Assembly: GCA_943788935.1 (NCBI GenBank)
Contig: CALSSE010000015.1
Span: 186,001 to 250,000 of the forward strand
DNA length: 64,000 bases
Origin: an uncultured bacterium
Lineage (GTDB): Bacteria; Myxococcota_A; Bradymonadia; UBA7976; VGTA01
Reading direction: 5' to 3'
The position numbers and the translations under genes are program-made. Shown piece by piece: positions 44,648 through 53,900 of the stretch; position 1 is the stretch's first letter, and each line of letters begins with the position of its first letter. The notes under the pieces were generated by a model that was given only the letters and a program-made list of their open reading frames with translations, was not told the DNA's origin and made no database searches.

Positions 44648-45682
44648 TCAACGCCACACTTTTAAGATCTGTCCAGGCCGAATGATACTGGTCTCTGTCA
44701 TGGCATTCCACTTCAATAGGTCACGTAGACGGACTCGATTAAAAGCAGCGATCGCCCCCAAGGTTTGGCCAGGCTGAACGATATATTCAAAGAACCCCGT
44801 TCGATTACGAAGATAAGAGAGATGCAGGTCTTCCGCATCATTCAACTTAATTCCTCTCCATTCAACCGAAGTGTCCTGTCGGATACGGATATGTAGGTGG
44901 TGATAATGATTCTTTATGTGTTGGGCGAGGGCTCCTCCCCTCTTCCCTTTACTCGGGAAGGAGAGATATCGCCAGATGTCTCGTTTCTCCATTTTGAGAT
45001 ACTTTAAGCCATAGTCATAGAGCGCTTTTTGTAGACGATGATCCATGAAAATTAACTCACCGAGATCATAGTGCCTCACTACTCTTAAAAACGTCCATGT
45101 TCTTTTTAGGTCTAGCTTAGAGGCGTGAACAAACCTTTTTTCATGATCATCTGGAGGGACCGATTTCAGGTAATAGCGAAGATCAACATCAGCGCCATTC
45201 TGATGAGTTCGGTGAGGCTTAAATCGACCACCGCTCTCCTGAGCGATATCGAGAACCATGAGGTCGGCTCCCCCCGGGTGGACTCTCCTTACGAGAGCAT
45301 TAATAGCGTACAAGGCTAAAGCGGTCTCATAGCTTGTGTAGCTGTCTTCAGGCTCCATCACCCATAGACCAAAAGCTGAGCGTATTTTATGCCCAAAGAG
45401 CAATCGACCTCGATTCTCTTTGCCGATACTTAGAGGTGGATGGAGAGTGTGCCAAGGCTCTAAGTGAGATCGTTCTCCAATATAGGCTAATAGATTACTG
45501 AGGTCTGTGAGCCAAGTGAGCTCTATGCCATGCGGCAGAAACAGCCGGTCTGGAGTTGTAGCATGGGCTTTGGGCTCAAGAGGAAGATCAGATGAGAACC
45601 TTAGAGGGACAACACTCAAGAGTATTAATAATAACGTCTTGATCGTCACTCTACACTTTTGATGTACCCCACGAGATACCAA
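44648..45682 (-). CDS. MepA-like murein endopeptidase with C-terminal LysM
   Basis: 344 residues. Start is TTG, with GAGGAGGG 5 nt upstream. A signal peptide (about 10-40) precedes a peptidase M74/M15-like domain: HRTHQNGADVDLRYY and NHYHHLHIRI correspond to the zinc-binding HxxHxxGxDVD and HHxHxHxR of penicillin-insensitive murein endopeptidase. Residues about 297-342 form a LysM domain (YIVQPGQTLGAIAAFNRVRLRDLLKWN, then IRPGQILKVW). It should cut peptide cross-links in periplasmic murein, held by LysM. Faces terC in the same direction, 141 bp away. Confidence 0.87.
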   Translation of the reverse strand: MVSRGVHQKCRVTIKTLLLILLSVVPLRFSSDLPLEPKAHATTPDRLFLPHGIELTWLTDLSNLLAYIGERSHLEPWHTLHPPLSIGKENRGRLLFGHKIRSAFGLWVMEPEDSYTSYETALALYAINALVRRVHPGGADLMVLDIAQESGGRFKPHRTHQNGADVDLRYYLKSVPPDDHEKRFVHASKLDLKRTWTFLRVVRHYDLGELIFMDHRLQKALYDYGLKYLKMEKRDIWRYLSFPSKGKRGGALAQHIKNHYHHLHIRIRQDTSVEWRGIKLNDAEDLHLSYLRNRTGFFEYIVQPGQTLGAIAAFNRVRLRDLLKWNAMTETSIIRPGQILKVWR

Positions 45683-45816
45683 TTTTACCCTCCTCTTTAC
45701 AAAATGTGTGTCTCTGTTTTGATCTCTATAGGTTAACTTAAACCACTCTTAGGAGAGAGACAAGTCCTATGGAGAGAGGTCGTCGTCTTCAAGCGACGAG
45801 CACCTGAAAATAATAT

Positions 45817-47436
45817 TTATGTTCGTTGGGGTCCTTGAGAGATGAGATGCTCTACCTCTGCGCCATACTGTTTGAAATTATCTTGGAACCGTTGAGCGAG
45901 ATCATTCGCTTGCGTTAGGTACTCTTCCGGCGATAACCATGCTTGAACAGGGTCCAGTGTGAGTCCTTCAACCCCGTCAATATACTGTGGATAGAGCACA
46001 CCAAAGATTGGATCAGTTTTCATCGGTAAAGCGTCGACTTCTCCTCGGAGAATGGCATGAATCATTGCTCGAGTCGCTTTCAATGAGATCCGCTTCGCTC
46101 CGCTTGAGGCGGTGGCCCCTGACCAACCGGTATTTACCAAATATACTTTGGCTTTATGATCTCTAATCTTTTGGCTTAATAGATCAGCATAACGGAGAGG
46201 ATGTAGAGGGAGGAAGGGTCCACCAAAACAGGGGGAGAATGTCGCTTGAGGTTCAACAACTCCGCGTTCGGTACCCGCTACCTTAGCGGTATAGCCGCTA
46301 ATGAAGTGATACATCGCTTGCTCGGGAGTAAGTTGGCTCACTGGAGGCAAGACACCAAAGGCGTCACAGGTGAGGAATATAACATGTGTTGGATGGCCTG
46401 CTTTACTCACTTCTCCCAACGAGGCTAATGAGTTAGGGATAAAATGAATCGGGTAAGAGACTCTCGTATTTTGAGTTTTACTCGTATCGCTATAGTCAAC
46501 ATCATGGCTCTGCTCGTCAAAGACGACGTTCTCGAGTTGAGCTCCAAAACGAATCGCATTATAGATTTGAGGCTCATCTTCAGCGCTGAGATTGATCACT
46601 TTAGCGTAGCATCCACCCTCAAAGTTAAAGATCCCATCATCGCTCCAGCCATGCTCATCATCTCCGACGAGAGGTCGGAGAGGGTCGGTAGAGAGGGTTG
46701 TTTTTCCTGTACCACTCAGGCCGAAGAACAAGGCGCTATCACCAGTTTGAGGATCTACATTGCAAGAGCAATGCATGGAGAGCACGCCATTGAGCGGAAG
46801 TTTATAATTGAGGACTGAGAAAATACCCTTCTTCATCTCGCCTCCGTACTCAGTCCCACCTATAACAGCGAGTCCTCGACCAAGGTGAAAAGAGACAAAG
46901 ACATCAGAGTTCATCCCATGTTCTTGGTATTTGGGGTTACGGACATTTGAGGCGTTAATAATGGTGAAGTCAGGCTCAAAATTAATCAGTTGGTCGGGGG
47001 TCGCACGGATAAACATATTATGTACAAAGTGTGCCTGCCATGCTTTCTTAGCGATCATTCTAACCTTGATCTGGTATTTGGGGTCTGCCCCTGCGAATCC
47101 CTCAAAAACATAGGTCGGGGTCTGTGCTTTATCTGTATATTCGGCTTTGACAAGATCAAAGAGCTCATCGAAGACCTGCTCTTCGATCGGCTGATTGATC
47201 TCTCCCCACCACAGCTCATCTCGTGAAGAAGGTTCCCGCACAAAGTACTTATCCTTAGGTGAGCGACCGGTATATACTCCAGTATCTACCATCACTGCAC
47301 CGGTAGGCGTGAGCCTTCCGGTTCCTTCGCTTAAATTGGCTTCAATTAACCGTGGCGCACTCCAATTGTAGCGGACATTATCTCCAAGAGTGATAGGTGG
47401 CGGTTGGCTAAAATTGGTTTGTGTTGTTTTGCTCAT
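45817..47436 (-). CDS. pckA: Phosphoenolpyruvate carboxykinase (ATP)
   Basis: 539 residues, normal length. Kinase-1a GLSGTGKTTLSTDP, kinase-2 VGDDEHGWSDDGIFNFEGGCYAK, an RTG-like GVYTGRSPKDKY and substrate motif YGGEMKKG are all present. It converts oxaloacetate and ATP to phosphoenolpyruvate, the entry step of gluconeogenesis, in the cytosol. AAGG lies upstream of the ATG. It is monocistronic and divergent from the surface-protein cluster. Confidence 0.97.
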   Translation of the reverse strand: MSKTTQTNFSQPPPITLGDNVRYNWSAPRLIEANLSEGTGRLTPTGAVMVDTGVYTGRSPKDKYFVREPSSRDELWWGEINQPIEEQVFDELFDLVKAEYTDKAQTPTYVFEGFAGADPKYQIKVRMIAKKAWQAHFVHNMFIRATPDQLINFEPDFTIINASNVRNPKYQEHGMNSDVFVSFHLGRGLAVIGGTEYGGEMKKGIFSVLNYKLPLNGVLSMHCSCNVDPQTGDSALFFGLSGTGKTTLSTDPLRPLVGDDEHGWSDDGIFNFEGGCYAKVINLSAEDEPQIYNAIRFGAQLENVVFDEQSHDVDYSDTSKTQNTRVSYPIHFIPNSLASLGEVSKAGHPTHVIFLTCDAFGVLPPVSQLTPEQAMYHFISGYTAKVAGTERGVVEPQATFSPCFGGPFLPLHPLRYADLLSQKIRDHKAKVYLVNTGWSGATASSGAKRISLKATRAMIHAILRGEVDALPMKTDPIFGVLYPQYIDGVEGLTLDPVQAWLSPEEYLTQANDLAQRFQDNFKQYGAEVEHLISQGPQRT

Positions 47437-47852
47437 AATGCGGACCTTAATGAAGCGATTATTGAGTGTTTAAGAGTCTGAACATGTTTAGAGATTGCGG
47501 ATAATTCAGGCAAAAATAGTAAAGCGAGTGTGTAGATAAAAGGTAAATAGAAAATAAAGAATAAAAGAAAAAAGTATGCAGAGAAAAGACAAAAAATATA
47601 ACTTTATCCTCTATTAACCTCCTATGTAGTACTGATAAATAAGACTCCGTCAGGGTGATAGGGCAAATAACCTGGGGGTGGTCATGTATACATTTGATCC
47701 AAGTATCTAGATCTTGCCTAGCTATTTTAGGAATGGTGTGCCTTACTGTCTAAGGCATTATTATTTCGTTGTTAAATGCTTTTGAAGATCTATCGTCTTC
47801 GTGTTTAGAAGTCATAATGTTTGAATCCAACTTAATATGAGAGTGCTTCGTT
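47437..47852 (+). other. 416-bp intergenic region between divergent pckA and lipoprotein genes
   Basis: Contains an A-rich, G-containing stretch (about 47530-47600) with few T on the + strand, then mixed sequence. No open frame longer than a few codons with a start site, no tRNA and no strong hairpin was recognised. It must hold the promoters of both flanking genes. Confidence 0.6.
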
Positions 47853-48998
47853 ATGTATCATCGTATAGCTGTCAGTTTATCGTTCATCGCTCTCTTCTCA
47901 TCTTGTGAGCAGCCTCCGCGTTCATTTGACGAGATGTCCCCTCTCCTTACGACACCCACTCAGCTTAATTTTGAGAGCTTGGAAGAGGGAGAAACAGAAG
48001 CCGAACTGACGCTTACTCTCACTAATACCCGCTCGACAGACCTACGCTTAACCTCTTGGTCTCTCATTGAGTTCGACCCACAGCAAGAGTTGTCAATTGA
48101 GGGACCTGCTCTTTGGGACAATGATGAAGTCATTATCGGAGCAGACGAGGAGATTAGCTTAACAGTAGTTTGGAGACCGGTTGATCAAGAAGAAGATCGG
48201 GGTCAAATTCTCTTCGAGTGGAACAATGGTTCTTTAGCAGTCGCAGTGAATACAGTTCCATTAGGTGGGGGGTTAATCATCGGTGGTGAAGAAGCAGGTG
48301 AAGAGGTGGCAGGCCAAGAGATGGCAGGTGAAGAGATGGCAGGTGAAGAGATGGCAGGTGAAGAGATGGCAGGCCAAGAGATGGCAGGCCAAGAGATGGC
48401 AGGCCAAGAGATGGCAGGCCAAGAGATGGCAGGTGAAGAGATGGCAGGTCAAGAGATGGCAGGTCAAGAGATGGCAGGCCAAGAGATGGCAGGCCAAGAG
48501 ATGGCAGGCCAAGAGATGGCAGGCCAAGAGATGGCAGGCCAAGAGATGGCAGGTGAAGAGATGGCAGGTCAAGAGATGGCAGGTCAAGAGATGGCAGGTC
48601 AAGAGATGGCAGGTCAAGAGATGGCAGGTGAAGAGATGGCAGGCCAAGAGATGGCAGGTCAAGAGATGGCAGGCCAAGAGATGGCAGGCCAAGAGATGGC
48701 AGGCCAAGAGATGGCAGGCCAAGAGGCCAGTGATCTTGATGGTGATGGGGTCATGGATGAAGACGACAACTGCCCCCAGAGCTCTAACCCCGAGCAGACT
48801 GATAGCGATCGTGATGGAGAAGGAGATCTTTGTGACTCTGCTCCAAATACTTTCGGTGGGTCAGTGACCAATCATGGGATTATTTTTGCCTCTGGCTATT
48901 CATCTAATGATTCTTATTCAGTCTCCTCAGAGATGACCTTAAGCGTTGGGGTTTCAAGCTCTGATCAATATCATTTAAGTAGTTCGCTTTCTCTATAA
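47853..48998 (+). CDS. Lipoprotein with AGQEM stalk and thrombospondin-3-like calcium repeats
   Basis: 381 residues. The signal peptide ends in the lipobox LFSSC. Residues about 30-130 form a beta domain like those in DUF1573/abnormal-spindle families (LNFESLEEGETEAELTLTLTNT). A long array of AGQEM/AGEEM units fills about 148-292, then two thrombospondin type-3-like calcium motifs (DLDGDGVMDEDDNCP and DSDRDGEGDLCD), and a Ser-rich C-terminus. It leads a + strand gene run to 55156. Function unknown; probably a surface-displayed structural or adhesive protein. Confidence 0.86.
   Translation: MYHRIAVSLSFIALFSSCEQPPRSFDEMSPLLTTPTQLNFESLEEGETEAELTLTLTNTRSTDLRLTSWSLIEFDPQQELSIEGPALWDNDEVIIGADEEISLTVVWRPVDQEEDRGQILFEWNNGSLAVAVNTVPLGGGLIIGGEEAGEEVAGQEMAGEEMAGEEMAGEEMAGQEMAGQEMAGQEMAGQEMAGEEMAGQEMAGQEMAGQEMAGQEMAGQEMAGQEMAGQEMAGEEMAGQEMAGQEMAGQEMAGQEMAGEEMAGQEMAGQEMAGQEMAGQEMAGQEMAGQEASDLDGDGVMDEDDNCPQSSNPEQTDSDRDGEGDLCDSAPNTFGGSVTNHGIIFASGYSSNDSYSVSSEMTLSVGVSSSDQYHLSSSLSL
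48294..48728 (+). repeat. 15-bp tandem repeat, 29 copies, encoding AGQEM/AGEEM
   Basis: Units of GCAGGCCAAGAGATG with two interchangeable variants (GGT for GGC; GAA for CAA). The order of variants shows block duplications: runs of Q-type units punctuated by single E-type units. First and last units are slightly altered. Longest array of the window by copy number. Confidence 0.96.
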
Positions 48999-49002
48999 AC
49001 TT

Positions 49003-49006
49003 GAGG
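49003..49006 (+). promoter_or_regulatory. Ribosome-binding site deciding the SPOR protein start
   Basis: GAGG, 9 nt before ATG 49016. It overlaps the TTG that would otherwise open the frame, so the ATG is the better start and gives a clean signal peptide. Confidence 0.6.
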
Positions 49007-49015
49007 TTAAACAAG

Positions 49016-50425
49016 ATGAATCGCTCACTGCTCATGGTTATATGTATCAACCTCTTGTGCTCTAGTTTAGTGCTCGCTCAGGTGGTGAAGCCTGAGTTAA
49101 TGATGAGTGATGATGGCCAGCAGCATATTCATCAGCTAAGCGATGAAGAGCGAGTCACTTGTGCTTTAATGTTCCCCGGAGCAGCCCATTATAAGTCACA
49201 CCAGAAGGTTCGAGGTGCTGTTTATTTAGGGGCATCTAGTCTAGCGCTAATAGCAGGTGTTAGCTTTGCTACTTTGGGTTATGCTAAAGAGCAAGAGTAT
49301 TTGAACGCTAACCAATCACCAAAGGCTCTAAGGGAATCAGCGAATAATCTCTATGAGAACGCTAATACATCATTGTGGATTGCTGCTACGGTTTGGGGAG
49401 TCTCTATATTAGATGCTTGGCTTGGTGAGAGCGTAACATCGAATCAGCGATCCATTATGGCTCCTTCACCGGTAAGCCATACTCGACAAGCAGCATTGAG
49501 AGCTGATCAAGTGATTCTTGATCGAAGAGAGGCCAAAGCCAAGGCTAGAGCAGAGGCTAAAGCCAAAGCTAGAGCAGAGGCTAAAGCCAAGGCCCAAGTA
49601 GAGGCCAAAGCCAAGGCTAGAGCAGAGGCCAAAGCCAAAGCCCAAGTAGAGGCCAAAGCCAAAGCCCAAGTAGAGGCCAAAGCCAAAGCTCAAGTAGAGG
49701 CCAAAGCCAAAGCTCAAGTAGAGGCCAAAGAAGAGAACAAAGCCCGTTCTAATAACAAGGCGAAAGCAGAAGCGAAGGCGAAAGCAGAAGCGAAGGCGAA
49801 AGCAGAAGCGAAGGCGAAAGCAGAAGTGAAGGCGAAAGCAGAAGCGAAGGCGAAAGCAGAAGCGAAGGCGAAAGCAGAAGCGAAGGCGAAAGCAGAAGCG
49901 AAGGCGAAAGCAGAAGCGAAGGCGAAAGCAGAAGCGAAGGCGAAAGCAGAAGCGAAGGCGAAAGCAGAAGCGAAGGCGAAAGCAGAAGCGAAGGCGAAAG
50001 CAGAAGCGAAGGCGAAAGCAGAAGCGAAGGCGAAAGCAGAAGCGAAGGCGAAAGCAGAAGCGAAGGCGAAAGCAGAAGCGAAGGCGAAAGCAGAAGCGAA
50101 GGCGAAAGCAGAAGCGAAAGCAGAAGCAGAGGCGAAGGCGCGAGAGGCTGCCTTGATGAGATTCGAAGACATCCCTAAGGGGCGGCTGAGTTTACAGTTG
50201 AGAGCGTTTAGACAGAAATTCGTAGCTAAACGCTACCTCTCTAGACTCTCAAGAGACGTCGCTCCGCTGCGAATATACACGGTTGAACATAAGGGGTCGC
50301 CTCTATACAGGGTAAGATTAGGTCGCTTCAAAGATCGAGATTCTGCTGATGCCGCTTTGGAAAAATACATCATCGCCCAATCTCCCAAGATTAAACCGAT
50401 CGTCGTCAGAGCTGAGAGACATTAA
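49016..50425 (+). CDS. TolA-like Lys/Ala helix protein with N-terminal membrane part and C-terminal SPOR domain
   Basis: 469 residues from ATG 49016 (GAGG 9 nt upstream); TTG 49001 is in frame but less likely. Signal peptide about 1-21. Residues about 45-145 resemble DUF5683, with PGAAHYKSHQKVRGAVYLG and two hydrophobic helices. Residues about 173-380 are an almost pure Lys/Ala/Glu helix. Residues about 383-469 match a SPOR domain (SLQLRAFRQKFVAKRYLSRL, then YRVRLGRFKDRDSADAAL), which binds denuded peptidoglycan at division or growth sites. The layout recalls TolA: membrane anchor, periplasm-spanning helix, small globular end. It follows the thrombospondin-3 lipoprotein by 17 bp. Confidence 0.85.
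   Translation: MNRSLLMVICINLLCSSLVLAQVVKPELMMSDDGQQHIHQLSDEERVTCALMFPGAAHYKSHQKVRGAVYLGASSLALIAGVSFATLGYAKEQEYLNANQSPKALRESANNLYENANTSLWIAATVWGVSILDAWLGESVTSNQRSIMAPSPVSHTRQAALRADQVILDRREAKAKARAEAKAKARAEAKAKAQVEAKAKARAEAKAKAQVEAKAKAQVEAKAKAQVEAKAKAQVEAKEENKARSNNKAKAEAKAKAEAKAKAEAKAKAEVKAKAEAKAKAEAKAKAEAKAKAEAKAKAEAKAKAEAKAKAEAKAKAEAKAKAEAKAKAEAKAKAEAKAKAEAKAKAEAKAKAEAKAKAEAKAKAEAKAEAEAKAREAALMRFEDIPKGRLSLQLRAFRQKFVAKRYLSRLSRDVAPLRIYTVEHKGSPLYRVRLGRFKDRDSADAALEKYIIAQSPKIKPIVVRAERH
49532..50116 (+). repeat. Two adjacent in-frame arrays encoding a Lys/Ala/Glu helix
   Basis: 49532-49735 holds imperfect units of about 24 bp (AKAKARAE and AKAKAQVE types). After a short break (EENKARSNN), 49757-50116 holds twenty 18-bp units AAGGCGAAAGCAGAAGCG (KAKAEA) with one unit changed to Val. 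The two arrays use different codons for the same residues (GCC in the first, GCG/GCA in the second), so they expanded separately. Confidence 0.95.
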
Positions 50426-50427
50426 TC

Positions 50428-50847
50428 ATGCGAGCACATATGATCATTATCCTCTCATTATTACTCAGTTCTGCTTGTTTTGGACCAGTGGAGCCAAGTC
50501 ATCCACTAGATCCCGACACTCCTCTCTCTAGCCAAGCTAAAGGGAGTTTGCATTTAACTTTGGTGACGCCCATGTTGCCAAATATAGAAGGCTACATATC
50601 ACTCTCAGGTAGTCGTTCCATTGATACTCCGAGTCGGTTGTACCTCGAAGACTTCACTTTTGAGGGGGTTATCACTCAACAGAATGGAGGAGCTCAGCGT
50701 TTATATTCGATAAGAGTCAATGAGCTCTCTCCAGATGTTTACGCAATGTACTCCTTTATACCACGTCTTCGATTTGCAGAGACACCACTATTCCAACTCG
50801 ATCCCAATAGCGATCTCTACTTAGAGCATCATTTGGAGGAGATGTGA
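50428..50847 (+). CDS. Small lipoprotein, family unknown
   Basis: 139 residues. Signal peptide with lipobox LLSSAC, so a lipid-anchored envelope protein; the residues after Cys (FGPVEPS) do not include Asp at +2, consistent with outer-membrane sorting if enteric rules apply. The rest is a beta-rich domain of about 100 residues with no motif I recognise. It starts 2 bp after the SPOR gene stop, so the two are probably translated together. Confidence 0.75.
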   Translation: MRAHMIIILSLLLSSACFGPVEPSHPLDPDTPLSSQAKGSLHLTLVTPMLPNIEGYISLSGSRSIDTPSRLYLEDFTFEGVITQQNGGAQRLYSIRVNELSPDVYAMYSFIPRLRFAETPLFQLDPNSDLYLEHHLEEM

Positions 50848-50944
50848 TCGCGGTATATCTCAACTCTATATCACCCTTTTCAGAACTATAATTGCTCTCT
50901 CAGTCCATCGATTAAACGCTAAAGTTATTTACAAAGGAGAACCT

Positions 50945-53900
50945 ATGCCAACGCAACGTCAAAAGTATACCACAATGGCCTTGTGGATACTGATCTTACT
51001 CTTTACCGGGCTCGGTTCAGCGTATGCTCAGCCAACGCTCAGCTATCGAGGTGTACTTAAAGATAATCAGCAACGCCCGCTCAGCGGTGATTATGATATG
51101 ACTTTTCGGATTTATGGCTCGGCTCAAGGATCTGACCTCATGTGGAGTGAGAGTCATTCTCTTGTTAGCGTTGATGAGGGAAATGTCTCCATCCTCCTTG
51201 GTCAATTGAGCGCTTTACCCCAGGGGAGTGATCTCGATGCCCCCCTATACTTTAGCGTACAGATCGAGAATGGGAGTGAACTTTTACCTCGTATTCGGAT
51301 CGGTTCTGCGCTGAAGGCTGAATGGGCGGTTGAGGCTGATGTCGCCGCTCATGCTGAGAGTGTAGATGGAGTGGAGATTAATCCCCGATCAATTAACGTT
51401 AATGGTAGACCTATTATTGATTCAGATGGAGATTGGGTAGGAGGCTTAGAGAGCTTTGGTTCGTTCCAAGGTCCTGAAGGTCCTCAAGGTCCCGAGGGCA
51501 CTAGAGGTGAACAGGGTGACCGAGGAGACAGAGGACCACGAGGAGATCAAGGTGAGCGGGGTGACCCCGGGTCTCCAGGTCCAAGAGGTCAAAATATCTC
51601 TTTCTACGATGATAGCGATGATGACGGTTGGTATGATTGGGTAGAGATGGCAGTGGGTAGCGACCCTATGAGCCCTCTAGATCAACCTATAGATGTTAAT
51701 CAGGACTTTATCGCTGATGATCTCATCGGCCCACGAGGCCTCAGAGGAGAAGTAGGGGTCGCTGGGCCTCAAGGCGCTGAAGGACCGGCCGGAGCCGTAG
51801 GACCTGCTGGACCAATAGGGCCGATGGGGCCTGCTGGAGAGGTCGATATGGAGCTTGATACCGATCGTGATAGCTTCCCCGATTGGATTGAGATTACAGT
51901 CGGAAGCGATTGGGCAGATAGCACGAGTGTCCCGTTAGACACTGATCAAAATGGGGTCGCAGACCAAATTCAAGGCACTCCTGGTGCCCTTGGATCTCGT
52001 GGACCGCAAGGTATCATCGGACCAGATGGACCACGCGGCTTACAAGGACCACGAGGGTCATCAGTGTCGTTTTACGATGATTCAGATCTTGACGGTTGGT
52101 ATGATTGGATCGAGATCGCAGTAGGCAGTGATCCTATGATCGATCTCGATCAACCGACAGATGTCAATCAAGACTTCATCGCTGATGACCTGATCGGTCC
52201 ACGAGGTCTCAGAGGAGAGGTGGGGGGCGCTGGACCTCAAGGCGTTGAGGGACCGGCAGGAGTAGTGGGTCCCGCAGGACCGGTAGGGCCTATGGGCCCC
52301 GTCGGAGAGATCGATATGGAGCTAGACACTGATCGTGACAACTTCCCCGACTGGATCGAGATAACAGTTGGAACCAATTGGGAAGATGGGGGGAGTGTAC
52401 CCTTAGATAATGATCAGGACGGAGTCGCAGACCAACTGCAAGGCACTCCCGGGGCGATTGGACCACGGGGGCAACAAGGTCTCGTCGGCTCTGATGGACC
52501 ACGCGGTTTACAAGGGCCAAGAGGGGTATCATTGTCCTTCTCCGATGACTCAGATCTTGACGGTTGGTATGATTGGATTGAGATGGCAGTAGGCAGCGAT
52601 CCTATGATCGATGTAGACCAACCTGCAGATGTTAATCAGGACTTTATCGCTGATGATCTCATCGGTCCGCGCGGTCTTAGAGGAGAAGTGGGGCTCGCTG
52701 GACCTCAAGGGGTTGAAGGACCGGCAGGAGCAGTGGGTCCCGCTGGACCAGTAGGGCCTATGGGGCCCGTCGGAGAGATCGATATGGAGCTCGATACCGA
52801 TCGTGACAACTTCCCCGACTGGATCGAGATTACAGTTGGAACCGATTGGGAAGATGGAGGCAGTGTCCCTGTAGATGTCGATCAGAACGGAGTCGCAGAC
52901 CAGATTCAAGGCACCCAAGGCGCTGTTGGACCTCGCGGGCCTCAAGGTATCGTCGGTCCTGATGGAGCGCGAGGTCTACAAGGACCACGAGGAACATCAG
53001 TGTCGTTTTATGACGATGCAGACCTCGATGGATGGTATGATTGGATCGAGATCGCAGCCAACACTAACGTCACTAACGCGCTTGACTTCCCGGCCGACGA
53101 TAACAATGACGGGATCGCAGATTTCCTGATCGGGCCGACTGGTCCCCGAGGCTTAAGAGGTGAACAAGGTGGGCAAGGTGTTCAAGGTGTGGAGGGTCCT
53201 CAAGGTGAACAAGGTCTACAAGGTCCGATCGGTCCCCAAGGTCTCCCTGGTGTTGTCGATCTTGAGGAAGATACCGATCAGGACGGTGTGGCTGACTGGC
53301 TTGAGGTAGCGGCTGGATCTGACCCAAATAACGCCTTATCATTACCCCTAGATGCCGATCAAGATGGCTTCCCCGATGCTTTGCGTGGGCCTCAAGGTGA
53401 GCAAGGGCCAGAGGGAGAGGGGGTACCTGGACCTCAAGGACCCCGTGGTGCAGGCTTGAGCTTCTTCGACGACAATGACGCCGATGGTTGGTATGATTGG
53501 ATTGAGATCGCGGTGTCAGCGAACCCCAATGACCCTAACGATGTACCTGCTGATATAGATGTTGATAATGTCGCTGATGAGCTACGCGGCCCGGTAGGAC
53601 CGCGAGGAGCTCGTGGTGAGCAGGGTGTGCAGGGTGTTCAAGGCCCTCAGGGAGATCAAGGCATTCAAGGTCCACAGGGAGGTCAAGGCATTCAAGGACC
53701 ACAAGGAGAGCAGGGAGTGCCAGGCGTCCTCGATCTTGATTTAGATCAAGATCAAGATGGCTTCGCAGATTGGATTGAGGCTACTTCAGGTTCAGATCCG
53801 GCTGATGGCGGGAGCGTCCCTAGAGATATTGATAACAATGGTGTCGCAGACGCTTTACAAGCGCCAGTTCAAGGTCTTGATGACTTTGGACATATCAACC

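Noticed and set aside
45778..45805. Imperfect hairpin after pckA (AGGT and TCGTC arms)
   Set aside because: Two-base internal mismatch and no T tract in the direction of transcription, so not a convincing terminator.
48273..48867. Frames over the AGQEM array giving Cys/His/Leu or Lys/Arg/Trp/Gln repeats
   Set aside because: Shadows of the repeat; the lipoprotein frame has a signal peptide and conserved domains on both sides.
49714..50172. Minus-strand frame of Ala/Phe/Ser repeats opposite the KAEAKA helix
   Set aside because: Antisense shadow of a repeat; no start site or flanking conservation.
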